DNA from: Sipunculus nudus
Taxonomy: Eukaryota > Annelida > Sipuncula > Golfingiida > Sipunculidae
DNA: 64,000 bases
Assembly (NCBI GenBank): GCA_026874595.1
Contig: CM049317.1
Coordinates: 78,261,415-78,325,414 of the forward strand
Direction of reading: 5' to 3'
Shown here one piece after another: positions 37,945 to 50,706 of this stretch. The translations under genes were made by a program, and so were the position numbers. The first letter of the stretch is position 1. The number at the start of each line of letters is the position of its first letter. The notes below the pieces were generated by a model. That model saw nothing but the letters and a program-made list of their open reading frames with translations. It was not told where the DNA came from and did no database searches.

Positions 37945-38205
37945 ATCATTGCTTGCCGGAAATCTTCGATTTCGGCAAGCATGTTCGTCAGTTGCGTATG
38001 TCTGTTCTGTTGCTTGCCGGAAATCTTCGATTTTCGCAAGCTGGTTGGTCAGTCGCGGATGTCTGTTTGTTGCTTGCCGGAAATCTTCGATTTTCGCAAG
38101 CTGGTTGGTCAGTCGCGGATGTCTGTTTGTTGCTTGCCGGAAATCTTCGATTTTCACAAGCTGGTTGGTCAGTCGCGGATGTCTATCTGTTTGTCTGTTT
38201 GTCTG
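37945..38205. repeat. 61-bp tandem repeat, 4 copies
   Basis: Four direct copies starting TTGCTTGCCGGAAATCTTCG and ending GGTCAGTCGCGGATGTCTG. Copies 2-4 are almost identical. Related single copies occur reversed near 40425 and direct near 43739, so this is the edge motif of the dispersed repeat family that follows. Confidence 0.92.
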
Positions 38206-41200
38206 TCATCTCTCTACAGGTCTCAATTTGTCACCAATCACTTTCAAACTTACACACTTTATAGATAATCAAAAATGCAAGAAGCCTATTGTTTTTGGGC
38301 AATATAGGTCAAAGGTCAAGGTCAAGGTCATCAAACGTTCCTAAAGTGCTCTTTTCTTCATATCTCCATTACTATTTGTCATAGACACTTCAAACATGGC
38401 TCATTTTAATCGGCATTTCAAGGCCTTTCTTCTGATATATATGTTGCTGAAATCTGCTGTTTCTATGGTTACACATTTTTGGGGAAAAGTCATGATATTC
38501 GAAATTAAGGGGCCTTATTTTTCTAACTTTGTCAGTTTTAAAGCTAGAGAGACCTAGTGTCTTGCATCAGGTAGCATTCAACTAGTACTACAAGATTTTA
38601 TTACAAGTCTTGTAGTATCTCGTAAAATATCTCGTGAATAGAGATATTTCGAGATTTCATTCATCTTGCGCCAAAGGCCACATTATTGCAGGAATCTTTT
38701 TGAAACTGACATATCATAAGTCCTACACTAGTATCTCGAAATTGTTTTTTCATTTTTTGAATATGGCTGCTAGGGGGCGCTGTACACGACCCTCACACAT
38801 ATATCATTACATTGGCCATATCTCTAAAACCCAAAGCCTCAATTACAGAAACTATGGCTTATTTTCTTTCCCTGAGTCTTCTCCATGATCTAGTAATGTC
38901 ATCTGGTCTCAATCTTGTGTCACTTTGTCAGTGTGTCTGTCTGTTTCTCAGTTGTCCTCAAATTCGCCTGCTTGCTGGTTCTTGCGTCTCACAATAGCAT
39001 TCTACAGGCCAGAGTTTTTAAAGAAGCATTTAAAAACTGATGCATATTATGTTTTACAGAAATATCTCAAAACATATTTTTCATTTTCCGGATATGGCCG
39101 CTAGGTGGCGCTGCACACGACCCTCACACACATATCATTATATTGACCATATCTCTAAATCCCAAAGCCTCAATTACAGAAACTATGGCTTATTTTCTTT
39201 CCCTGAGTCTTCTCCATGATCTAGTAATGTCATCTGGTCTCAATCTTGTGTCACTTTGTCAGTGTGTCCGTCTGTTTGTCAGTTGTCCTCAAATTCGCCT
39301 GCTTGCTCTTGCGTCTCTCATATAGCATTCTACAGGCCGCAGTTTTGAAAGAATCCTTTTGAAATTATTACATCTTAAGTCTTACACTAATATCTCGAAA
39401 CCAATTTTTCATTTTCCGGATATGGCCGCTAGGGGGCGCTGAACTCGAACCTCTCCCAACATATCATGCTTTGGCAATATCTCCAAAACTTTAAACCTCA
39501 GTTACATAAACTGTAGCTTTTTTTTTCTTCCTTTGAGTCTTCTCCATAACCTGGAGTAGTCATCTGGACTCAATCTTGAGTCACTTTGTCAGTGTGTCCG
39601 TCTGTTTGTCAGTTGTGCTTAAATTCGCCTGCTTGCTGGTTCTTGCGTCTCACATATAGCATTCTATAGGCCACAGTTTTGACGGAATCCTTTTGAAACT
39701 ATTACATCTTATGTCTTACACTAATATCTAGAAATAAACTTTCCATTATCGGGATATGGCCACTAGTGGGCGCTGCACACGACCCTGACACACATACCAT
39801 TGTATTGGCCATATCTCTACACCCAAAGCCTCAGTAACATAAACTATAGCTTATTTTCTTCCTTTGAGTCTTCGCAATAACCTGATTAAGGCATCTGGTT
39901 TCAATCTTCTGTCACTTTGTCAGTGTGTCCATCTGTTTGTCCGTTATCCTCAAAGTCGCCTGCTTGCTGGTTCTTACGCCTTACATATAGCATTCTACAG
40001 GCCACAGCTTTGACGGAATCCTTTTGAAACTGGGACATCTCATGTCATACACTAATAATACGAAGCGCATTTGTCCTCTTCCGAATATGTCCGCCAGAGG
40101 GCGCTACAGTCGAGCCTCCCAAGTATATCATTAATTCGCCATACCTCCAAAACTAAAAATCTAAATTACATAAATTATAACTCATTTTCTTCCTTTGAAT
40201 CTTCTCCATAACTAGGTTAAGTCATCTGGTGTCAATCTTGTCTCACAAAGTCAGTATGTCTGTCTGTTCGTCTTTTGTTGTCAGCTTTGTCTGCTTGCCT
40301 GTTCTTTTGTCTCATATGTCATTCTACGGACCACATATTCTCAGCATTATCCATGAGAGTCATTCCATTAATAGAAAACCGACAATATGTTCTGTCCGTC
40401 CGTCTGTGTTTCACTTCCGATTTCCGGCAAGCGTTCAACCTATGGTCGTCTAGTCTGTTTGTTTGTTTGTCTGTCCAGTCTCTACAGGTCGCAATTTTGA
40501 TCCCATCGCTTTCAAACTTTCACAGTTTGTGTAAAATCAAAAATACAAGAAGCCTATTGTTTTTGGGCAATATATGTCAAAGGTCAAGGTCAAGGTCATC
40601 AAAAGTTCCTAAAGTGCTCTTTTCTTCATATCTCCATAACTATTTGTCATAGACACTTCAAACATGGCCCATTTTAATCGACATTCCAAGGCCTTTCTTC
40701 TGATATATATGTTGCTGAAATCTGCTGTTTCTATGGTTACACATTTTTGGGGAAAACTCATGATTTTCGAAAATAAAAAGCCTAATTCTTGTAACTTTGT
40801 CAGTTTTATAGCTAGAGAGGTCTGGTTTTTTGCATAATGTAGCCCGTCAAGAGTTCTCGACGATCCAATACCAAGTCTCGCCAATTCTAGCATGAAATCT
40901 CGCCATACGAGATATTTCGTGATATCATTAATGATACCCTAGATGCCACAAATTTGAAGTATTGTTATGAAACTGATATATTTTATATCCAACAGCAATA
41001 TCTCGAAATTATTTTTCCATTTTTTGAATTTGACCGCCAGGGGGCGCTGCAGCGAATACACAGTGACATATCTTGTTTTGACCATATCTCCAAAACAATT
41101 GATCTTACTTACATAAATTATAGCTTATTTTCTGGTCCTGAGTCTTCACTATATTCTGGTTGGGTCATCTGGTCTCAATCTTGTGTACTTTGTCAGTGTG

Positions 41201-44200
41201 TCTGTCTTTTTGTCTGCTGTCCACAATCACGCCCGCTGGTTGGTGTAGCATGTTACATATAGCAAAGTACAAGCCATAGTTTTTAACGAATCTTTTTGAA
41301 ACTAGTACATCTTATATCTGAGACTAATATCTAGAAACAGGTATTTCATTTTCTGGCTGTGGCCGCTAGGGGGCGCTGCAGTCAACCCCGCTCGAACATG
41401 TCGTCTTTCGGCCATATCTCCAAAAATATTAGTCGTAATTACATATATTATAGCTTATATTCTTGCCTTGAGTCCTTTGGATGTTATCGATGGGTCATCT
41501 GGCCTGAATCATTTGTCACTTTGTCAGTATGGCCGTCTGTTTGTCCGGTGTCTTCAGTTTTGCTTGCTTGCCGGTGCTTGTATCTTACATATAGCAATGT
41601 ACAGGCCACATTTTTGCACGAATCCTTTTGAAACTGGTACATCTTCTGTCTTGTACTAATATCTAGAAATTTGTTTTTCATTTTGTGAATATGGCCGCTA
41701 GGGGGCGCAGCAGTCAACCCACCCTAGCATATCGTCTTTTGACCATATCTCCAAAAATATAAGTAGTATGTACATAAATTAGAGCTTATTTTCTTGCCCT
41801 GAGTCTTCTCATCAAATAGTGATGTCATCTGGTCACAGTCTCGTGTCATTGTCTCAGTATGTCTCTCTGTTTGCCAGTTGTCCACAATCACGCCCGCTCG
41901 TTTGTGTAACATGTTACCTATAGCAATGCACAAGCCATAGTTTTGCACAAATCTGTTTGAAACTGGTACGTATTATGTCTTGCACTAATATCGAGAAATG
42001 TTTTTTTTATTTTCTGGCTGTGCCCGCTAGGAGGCGCTGCAGTCAACCCAAGCTGACGTATCATGTTTTCAGACAGAACTCTGTCAAGTTTAGTCGTATC
42101 TTCACAAACTTAGGCTCATCCTTTTTCTCTTGGCGATAACTCCAAAAATATTTTATGTATAAACTTGTCTGTATGTTTGTTCTTTTGTCTGTCCAGTCTC
42201 TACAGGACACAATTTTGCTTCAATCGCTTTCAAACTTATACATTTGGTGGACAATCAAAAATGCAAGAACCCTATTGCTATTGGTCAATAGAGGTCAAAG
42301 GTCAAGGTCATCGAAATACCTTGAAATTTCATTTTCTTCATTACTTTGTCAAATTTGGTCGTATCGTCACAATCTTAGGTTCATTTTCTTCCTCTTGGTC
42401 CTCCGCACACCTTTTGTTTGGACCACTTTTCTCTCAAATATGTAACTTGGTCAATATGTCCGTGTCTTTGTCCGCTGTCCTCATTTGTGCTTGTTTGACG
42501 GTATTTGCATCTTACATATTGTTATCTGCAAGCCAGAGTTCTTCACGAATCAGTATGTCCGTGCCTTTGTCCGCTGCCCTCGGTTTTGCTTGTTTGCCAG
42601 TGCTTCAATCATTCAAATTGTAATCTGCAAGCCACAGTTTTCCACGAATCCTTTTCAAACTGAAACATACATTGTATTGTACTCATATCTAGAAACTCAA
42701 TTTTCATGCTGTGGCTGTAGCCACTAGGTGGCGCTGCAGTGGATTCAATCTGACTTATCATGTTTTCGGCCATGACTTTGTCAATTTTAGTCGCATCTTC
42801 ACTAACTTTTTTCTCTTGGTTTCATACACAACTTTTGTTTGACAACTTTTGTCTCATATGTGTCACTTTGTGTGTATGTCCGTGTCTTTGTCCGATGTGC
42901 CTAGTTTTACTTGCTGGCCAGTGCTTGCATCTTACATATATGAATTCACAAACCACAGTTTAGCATGAATCCTTTTGATACTGGTACATCTTACCTCTTG
43001 TAATCATATCTATAAATCCATTTTTTTTTTTCAATTTCTTACCAATGCCGTTAGGGGGCGCTACAATCTTCTTAATATGACGTTTCATACTGTTGGTGAT
43101 ATCTCCAAAACTATTGATCTTTATTACATCAGTTATAGCTTATTATCTTGCCATGATTCTTCATTATAATCTGGTTGGATCATATCTGGTCTCCATCTTG
43201 TGTCATGCGTTGGCAGTATGTCTATCTCTTTTTCCACTGAGCTAATTTTTACCAGCTTTTCGGTGTGTGCATCTTACATTAGCTGTCTACAAGCCCCAAT
43301 TCCCCAATTTTGCATGAATACTTTCGAGACACGTACACCTTTCCTTCTGCACTAATATCTAGACACTTTTTTTTTATTTTTGTGGCTGTGGCCGCTTGGG
43401 AGAGCTGCAGTTTACCCACACTTACGTCATATTTTGGCCATATCTCTAAAAATATTAGTCTTAATTACACCCATTATAGCTAATCTTCTTCGTCTTAGTC
43501 TTTGACATAAATTGATCAAGTCATCTGGTCATATCCGTTATCACTTTGTCAGTGTATGTCTTTTTTCGCTGATCTCATTTTCGCTTGCTCCCTGGTGCTT
43601 CTATCTTACATGTATCAACCAACAAGCCACAGTTTTACATACATTCTTTTGAAACTGATATAAAATATGTCTTCCATTATTATTTAGAGCATTGTTTTGT
43701 TTGCTTCAATATGACCGCTAGACGGCGCCGAGGTCTTGTTGCTTGCCGGAATCAGAGATTTCGACAAGTATGTTGATCAGTTCGGTATGTTTGGTTGTCT
43801 GTCTGTCTGTCTGTCTGTATGTCCTCGCTCTACAGGCCACAATTTTGCACCAATCGCTTTGAAACTTATAGGTAACGTGTAAGATCGGTTCTCCTCGGAG
43901 CCTATTGTTTTCGGCCATGATCAGCCAAAGGTCAAATTCAAGGTCATCAATAGGCCTCAAAATTGTCTATCCTTCATATCTTTGTTAAAAATAACCGTAG
44001 CCACTCAAACTGTAGCCCTTTTTATTTGCCACTGCATGGCCACTTTCAACACTGCGAAATTGCCTCATTTCGCTGTTGCCATGGTTTTGCAATTTTGGGG
44101 AGAAATCATGGAATTTCATGATATTTTTCAAATTTGCAGCAATCGCCCTGATTCTGAGATATTTTATGTAACATAAGAATATCTCGAAATTGTTTTTTCA

Positions 44201-44490
44201 GATTTTGGAAATGGCCGCCAGGGGGCGTTGCAGATGAAAAAACATGAAAATTTGTTTTGGTGCTATACCTCCACAACTATTAAACATTGGGCCATTTCCA
44301 TCACAGCACCTTAAACTAGAGTCCATGGGCTTATTTTTGCGCATAGGTGAAAAAGTGCGCTATTGCCAGATTTCTCTATTTTTGGGGTAAAACTTTTAAA
44401 TTTTGAAAATATGCAGGTTTGAGCTTCTTACTCTGTCAGTTTTATGCTAAGGAGGTCAATTCTTTTGCAACTTGAAGCCTTGCTAGACAA
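38206..44490 (+). repeat. Field of degenerate ~330-bp repeats with CTCF-like cores
   Basis: About 14 related segments in one orientation share, in order: ATCTCGAAA..TTTTCATTTT, ATATGGCCGCTAGGGGGCGC, CCATATCTCCAAAA, TATAGCTTATTTTCTT, GTCATCTGGTCTCAATCTTG, TGTCACTTTGTCAGTGTGTC and CTTACATATAGCA..AGCCACAGTTTT. Longer versions at 38206-38560, 40440-40840, 42150-42330 and 43790-43960 carry CTCTACAGG and clustered AGGTCA half-sites. All open frames here are short and follow the repeat. This is probably an old non-coding element family expanded in tandem. Confidence 0.85.
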
Positions 44491-44502
44491 AGATAAAGTT
44501 AA

Positions 44503-45624
44503 ACTATCTTTGCAAAAGGAATAGTTCCTCCTGACTGGAAGTGTGCAAGGGTGGTACCCATTTATAAGGGTAAAGGGAAACTTTCTGATACTAACAATTA
44601 CCGGCCAATTTCGATCACCAGCCATGTGATTAAAATCTTAGAGAAACACATTAAACGTCATCTCCTTAATTACTTAAACCACAAACGCTTGATATCTCCT
44701 GAACAAACTGCCTTTCTTACAAACAACTCTACCCAAACTGCATTACATAGAATAGTTGATAATTGGCTGACAAATATGAACTGCGGACGTGTAAACTCCA
44801 TATGCTTTCTCGACCTTAAAAAAGGTTTTGATTCCCTAAATCACGATATATTATTGGGTAAATTAAAACAGTATGGCGTAAATGTAAATTCGCACACCTG
44901 GTTTTATAATTATTTATACGACCGAAAGCAGTTTGTCTGCTTCAATAACTATAATTCTGAGATGAAAACCATCGATACAGATGTACCACAAGGCACTGTA
45001 CTTGGACCCATTCTTTTCCTACTATATCTTAATGACTTGCCCGATAATGTAACAGACGCAAAATGCTCGATTTATGCTGACGACATCACGCTATACGCAG
45101 ACGGCATCGAATCAGCACAACATAAGTTACAGGCTGCTGTAGACCAAGTTACTAAATGGCTTAATAAAAACAAACTAATTGCAAACGCCACAAAATCAGC
45201 TACTATGCTTGTGAGTTCCAAGCAACGCAAACAATCAAATTCATTACAAATAATTATCGATAAATATATTGTCCCGAATGTCGATGAATTTTCTCACCTT
45301 GGCTTGATCATTGACGCCCATCTCACATGGAAATCTCACACTTCTACCGTTTTTAAAAAGCTAAGTTGCAAAATTGGGCTTTTACATCGGCTCAGCAAAT
45401 TTCTACCACAGAAGTTTTTAGTCACTATATATCACGCCTTTGTTCAACCCTCAATAGATTATAGCCTAATAGTATGGGGCAGCTGTCCCAGCACATTCCG
45501 TGCCGCAATCCAACATTTTGAAGTTTACGTTACATCATCAGTCAAGCCTATCATTGTCTTCAGTTATCACAATCCCCTCACATTCTTGAACAAGTTGAAG
45601 TGTAAAAATCTAAGATTATTGTGA
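44503..45624 (+). mobile_element. 5'-truncated non-LTR retrotransposon, reverse transcriptase part
   Basis: An open frame of about 373 codons covers the RT core. It shows PPDWKCARVVPIYKGKG, NYRPISI (fingers), the motif A Asp in FLDLKKGFDSL, motif B DVPQGTVLGPILF, and catalytic YADD at 45073-45084, then motifs of the thumb (HLGLIIDAHLTW). This pattern fits jockey/CR1-type elements. The endonuclease and the ORF1 protein are missing: the sequence joins the preceding repeat field near 44,480-44,503, as expected for 5' truncation on insertion. From about 45,510 the frame loses similarity to the usual C-terminal region and stops at 45624, so the 3' end is also replaced. Confidence 0.9.
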
Positions 45625-46236
45625 TGGAGCTTGTCGGGCTGGCCCACGTGTGAACCCTGACAAGGCGTTCTCTGTTCGAGATGTTTCCTGTAGCTTGTGT
45701 ACTGTGTATTATGTATTATTCTTTTCGATTGTTCGTGAAAGGGAATTTTCTAGAGTTTTCGGATGAAAGGTTATAAATAGAGGCTGTGTTTTTAGAGCCG
45801 AGAGAGAGGTGAGAGAATATTCCAGCGGACACAGAAGCGTGTATGTCAGTTTGTGGGACCTATTCCGATAAGTGCGGCAATTATATATTTTCTTCTGGAT
45901 CTGTGACGGATCTTGTTTGGTCTTCAGTTTACTTTCGGGATTGTTCCAAGAGCTTAACATTGGACTTTTATTCTCTGAGAAGGTTTGTGTAAACTATATA
46001 TCTATATTATATACTTAAAAGGACTTGTCGCTGTGTCAGTGGTGGTGTCCAGGTACTATGCACTTTGTTTATTAGGCTGTGTGATTATATTGATTTGCTG
46101 TTATGCTGTTGTTGTACTTTGTAATTGTATTGATTTAGTGTATTGTAATGTTAGGTTTGTTTTAAGAATAAATTATAGTTATTTGTTAACAAAAAACCAC
46201 TAACTTCTTTATTCATTCCCCCTGCCTAGTGTTACA
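45620..46236 (+). mobile_element. Possible solo LTR
   Basis: A 617-bp block starts TGTGATGGAGC and ends GTGTTACA. It holds a TATA box (TTATAAATAG at 45771) and an AATAAA signal (46167-46172) with a TATTCATTCC tail, the layout of an LTR promoter and polyadenylation region. The flanks (attat, gaatc) do not match, so no target duplication supports the edges. Alternatively it is a promoter/3' UTR relic of the adjoining retroelement. Confidence 0.4.
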
Positions 46237-46315
46237 GAATCTGATTTTTTTTATCTCCATTACAAAATTTATGTTCATCACGCATACGTGATCTGTTAAT
46301 ATTAGGTTCCATTAC

Positions 46316-46317
<2 letters not shown>

Positions 46318-46393
<76 letters not shown>

Positions 46394-46415
46394 ACATGTA
46401 TATATATGTATATAT

Positions 46416-46448
<33 letters not shown>

Positions 46449-46450
46449 TC
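46318..46450. repeat. (TA)n microsatellite
   Basis: Over 130 bp of TA dinucleotides with short CATG and AATA interruptions. Confidence 0.95.
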
Positions 46451-48680
46451 TGACAAATGCAATGGATAATTGCAAATGCACGGAATATCACAAATTCTGT
46501 ATATTCGTATGGATAGAGAAGTACGTAATAAAGTAGCAAACATTTAAATCAACACAAATGGTGTACAAATGTACAAATGGTGTGCTATGAAAAAAATGAT
46601 ATTTGGAGGAAAAAACCTACGCCTACGGGATACTTAGGAATATACTGGAAGATTTTTGACTTCATTACAAGTAGGCCTTGTCCTTAACGGCTATGTATCG
46701 TTGTAATTCATGAAGCAGATTTTATGGCCAGTGGCAGAAATAATATCAGTAATACATAACTGGCTCAGAAATAGATAAATACCCTCACTTTTCTCTCAGT
46801 ATTTGCTTCCTCTAAATATAGCATACATCAGTTCTGAAATATCATGTATAAAACAAATAAAAACAGATGGCATGACTAACAAAACATATCCGTAAAAAGT
46901 AGCGTGTGACGTGGGGGACGTGGCTTTGTTAAAAGTATATTATATATTTCTTTCCAGCCATAATCATTTTCATACACGTATTATGTCATTTAATGTAATT
47001 CCCAGGTTTGTACTACGACAATACAATAATCCCTGAATGAGCTGTAAATTCTGTGGCATATTTGTTTATCTGTGGCATATACGAATTGGTCGGAAAATTT
47101 TCCACCAATCAAACAACACCTTATCGGCAGCTAATGTAAACACTTGCAAATATAAATTGATTCAGTCTCAAATCTAAAATCAATCTTAAAGTTTAAATTT
47201 TAAAAAAATAGCGATTTGTATTGGAGAGTACCCATAGGTTCATCACTTGGTGAAAACGCGATTCTGGTTCATTATTTTCTTAACCCAAACACAGTAGACG
47301 GAATTCGCATGTTAGGAAAACGGTGCATTGGTAAATAACCAGCCATGCATCTTAAATATGATTATTTCAAAGGGCCCTGGATATACGAGTGATCATCTAA
47401 TTAAGTCATTTAGTGTAATGAGGTACAATTTACTAGTATGAGAACATTATGAACACTATGACAATTTACAGTGAGATGGCAGACTGCATAAGTACATAAA
47501 TAAGCTGATAAATGTCCCATATGTCATCAAGGCAGATGTATTCGGATGAATTTCTTCGGCCTGTAAATGTTAATCGACAGCTTGGACAAGGGGTTTACAC
47601 TGATACATCTGTACTGTATGACCGTGTGTGCTTCATAAATTCCCGTATAATTAAGTTTCTTTTCAAATTACTAATACACATGATCTCTGGAAACAAATGT
47701 GGGAGCGTACCTATCGGAAAGGCTATATGAGTATTTTCTAAATTCTTTTGACTTGCAAACATATATTATATAACACCTAGATTCAATCATTTAATGACCC
47801 AGTAATAATAATAAGTAGCAATATGCTCAGGCAGTGATGAAATTTGGAGGGGGGGGGGTTAAAGGGAAAGTTATATTTTCGTAGTACAAAGAAAGTACAA
47901 ATGTATTGTTTGCAGCACAGACTGTCAACAGTATCCTCCTTTCATGGAACTTGTAAATCGAGTTTACTTATAGGAATTAAAATGCTTGAAAATATGTTCT
48001 TAAAACCATATATGTCAAAGAAAGTTTTCCAAAACATGACCGAGTTTACCTGCGTTATCTTTGTATAATAACATAACTATAGGTTAGGATGACACTCTAT
48101 ACTCCTGATTCAATGGTTTCTTATTTCTTTGGATAGTACTAATTTATATTTAGATTGGACAATTGCTGAACGTTGTGACTGGTTTGGCCTGGTGTAGACT
48201 CTAAGAGGGCTCGAGGGACGAAAGATTAATAACTGAATGACAATCATCAATCTTAAGTCCGACTTAACCATGTGGTAAAGATTACTAAAACATGTGCGTC
48301 ACTGCATACCGCGATGGTTTCTCCAATCTCCTTCGCCCTAAATCAGTACCTGTCGCTCTGGTTTGAATCAAATTGAGATTTTCTATTTAAAGTCTTTTTT
48401 TATATTTTGTTAACATACTACGTTTAAAATTTTCTTTAATTTTTTAGGATCTGATGACAGAATGAAAATGGCGTACTACAGTTTGTATCTGCTGGATAAA
48501 ATCGTTGTTTAGTTCCTAATAAAACTGACCAAATATCATGGAGCGATGCAAACAACTATTAATTACATTATGATAAAAATCCATCTCCCGGAAGCTGATA
48601 GACACACGGCCATAAACCATTCCCTTTCTGCCTTCAGATATAGCCCAGCTCCTGAGACCAGCCCAAGTTTCCCTTTCCAG
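46451..48680. other. Upstream region of CTLD gene 2; first exon not found
   Basis: No repeat of note. A signal-peptide exon ending in phase 1 should lie here or further upstream, but no convincing ATG, hydrophobic core and GT donor combination was recognised. Open frames at 47512-47730 and 47844-48068 lack domains. Confidence 0.4.
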
Positions 48681-48892
48681 TTTCCCTTTTCATCCACTTT
48701 AACAGAATGTCACCTAAGTTGAATCAGTTGGCCGCCGAAGGATTTTGTCGGGAACGGGGAATGAAACTTCTGGACATCTGGACCCAACACAGCTTCTTCT
48801 CCTGAGAAACCTCACCGGATTAGATCATCCCAAAGTATGGCTCTCCTACAAACGGCATTACTACGATATGTGGAAACCAGTTGATGGACCTG
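48681..48892 (+). pseudogene. Gene 2: first half of CTLD1, frameshifted
   Basis: After acceptor ccctttccag the frame reads SLFIHFNRMSPKLNQLAAEG, then FCRERGMKLLDIWTQ, a normal CTLD helix and first Cys. It then meets TGA at 48803. One frame over, the CTLD continues as LLLLRNLTGLDHPKVWLSYK and MWKPVDGP to a GTGCAT donor in phase 1. The missing base lies in the cttcttctcctgag stretch (about 48790-48805). Aligned with gene 1 exon 2 it has the same split after the xGP/G position. Confidence 0.75.
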
Positions 48893-49329
48893 GTGCATTT
48901 TATTCCCGTTTCATTTGACATAAATTTAATTATGGGGGAAGTTATTATAAACAAATCGCGAAGGAACATGTTTGTTTCGTTCAAGTTGTTATCGATATTA
49001 ATAATTCGTTATATATGATAATTCATGTATAACCTTAACAATATTTTTTGTTTCTGTCGAACAAGTTAGTATAATACAAAAGGTCAAATGCCGCTCTCTA
49101 TTAAAAACACTGCTGCGCTCAAAATTCAATTTATTCAATCAAATTTATTGTACACTTGTTAGCATAGTTTTTAATATTATGCGTCATAAAATAGTATGTA
49201 CCATACAGTATTATGCATCATATAATATAATATATTACTTTGTGTCTTGTGTACAAAAATTTAGAAAAAAATAATGAACATGCTAAATATCTAGAAAGTA
49301 AGACTAATTAAGACTATATACCAATCCAG

Positions 49330-49461
49330 GAGACTGGAATCCTGACGGTGAAATAAATCCGGACAAGAGGTGTTTGTTTCTGATTCTTAACCGAGATAAT
49401 CCTAGACCCTCGAATCAAAGTTGTTATACTGCTGTGGGAGGATTCATTTGCTTCATTTCAG
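49330..49461 (+). CDS. Gene 2: second half of CTLD1
   Basis: Phase 1-1 exon of 132 nt with acceptor ccaatccag and donor GTGAGT. It encodes GDWNPDGEINPDKRC, NQSCYTAV and GGFICFIS, with the three C-terminal CTLD cysteines in standard spacing. It has an NQS sequon. WND is absent, so a Ca2+/sugar site is unlikely. Confidence 0.85.
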
Positions 49462-49729
49462 GTGAGTAAACAGTTCCGATTATTCAAGGCAGGAGCTTGG
49501 TGAGTTGAGATTAGAAAAACAATAACTAAGTACATGGACAACAAATGTGTTCAAATTGCCGTCGTGGTGTAGTTACACATTTATTAACGTAAATATGTAT
49601 ATGCCATGTATATACGCTCAGATCGGAATGATTGTTGTCATGGTATAGTGGCTGTATGTACTAAGTGTGGCCGTCAGCCAGAGTTAAACTGTAAGAAAAT
49701 TAATGTTTGTAAATCTGTGTTTTTTTCAG

Positions 49730-49972
49730 ACTGCCCTATATGTCCTCCCTGGTCCTGCCATCCACTTAATGACGGGTGTTTGTTGATTCGTCACAGGTCA
49801 TTGACCTGGTTTCAAGCCAGGGCTGAGTGTATGGTGGCTGGAGCAAATCTCTGGGTTCTTGATAATGATTTTAAAAAACAAATTGACGCCTGGAAGAAAC
49901 TAAGCATGAAAGTTCAACTAAAGGAAGCCTGGATAGGATGGCGAGCAGAGGACTGGTTGGAAGAAGATGCAG
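49730..49972 (+). CDS. Gene 2: first half of CTLD2
   Basis: Phase 1-1 exon of 243 nt with the strong acceptor gtttttttcag. The donor GTTAGG is weak. It opens with a cysteine-rich long-form start (DCPICPPWSCHPLNDGC), then SLTWFQARAECMVAGANLWV (helix and Cys), and AWIGWRAEDW (WIG core). It ends LEEDA in phase 1. Confidence 0.85.
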
Positions 49973-50020
49973 GTTAGGTTAAATCAGATCGATATTAACG
50001 GGGCTGCTACTAAATAGCAT

Positions 50021-50030
<10 letters not shown>

Positions 50031-50083
<53 letters not shown>
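50031..50083. repeat. (TA)n microsatellite in gene 2 intron
   Basis: About 50 bp of TA dinucleotides after a short CA run, between the two halves of CTLD2. Confidence 0.9.
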
Positions 50084-50085
<2 letters not shown>

Positions 50086-50343
50086 GACGCATACCTCTTC
50101 ATCTGAATATCATTATTAATATGACATCACCAAAAGTGCTAATATTAATATGATAATTATAGTTCAGTTTGAGGCAGATACATTTTATATTTACAGCCTT
50201 GATAATATAGATATTAATTCAATAAGAGAATCGCTAGGTTTCGTGCTGGATTGGGTTGTTTAGGTTATCCCGAGGGGTGGTTATAAAGACCTTGGGATAA
50301 TTTTTAATTGAAATCTCAAGCTATATATTTTTTAAACAATCAG

Positions 50344-50493
50344 GCCCAAAAGGATACCCATTAGAACCAAGATTCACTGGAGAAGTGGGAAAGATGGACC
50401 AAGGGTCACTGTGTGCAATGCTTTTGACAGCCCTTCCCTTTACCTGGACGATTGAAAACTGTTCCAACATTGCCGATGTTGTTTGTGTGAAAG
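50344..50493 (+). CDS. Gene 2: second half of CTLD2
   Basis: Phase 1-1 exon of 150 nt, acceptor aaacaatcag, donor GTAGAG. It encodes PKGYPLEPRF, GSLCAMLL, FTWTIENCSN and DVVCVK: three CTLD cysteines and the W-x4-C step, but IEN in place of WND. The domain is complete when joined to 49730-49972. Confidence 0.85.
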
Positions 50494-50706
50494 GTAGAGA
50501 TTTGATTAATAAGTGGAAATAGCATGGCATATAAAAACTTGTAATCACTTTGTCGAAATGTGTGCGGAACCGTTGTCACTAAATTTACAAAATAATTTAA
50601 TAGCTATCTTTTTAATAGCTATATATATATAAAAGGTTTTCTGTATTACACTTATATCTAAAACAAACATAAAATGTGCAGATTAATCTGTGTTTGCATC
50701 TTTCAG

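Noticed and set aside
44503-45624. Intact retrotransposon gene
   Set aside because: The endonuclease and ORF1 are missing and the C-terminal part is replaced, so it is a truncated copy.
46312-46539. Open frames over TA tracts (IYIYIY repeats), also at 29273, 61753 and 62775
   Set aside because: Pure dinucleotide translation with no coding evidence.
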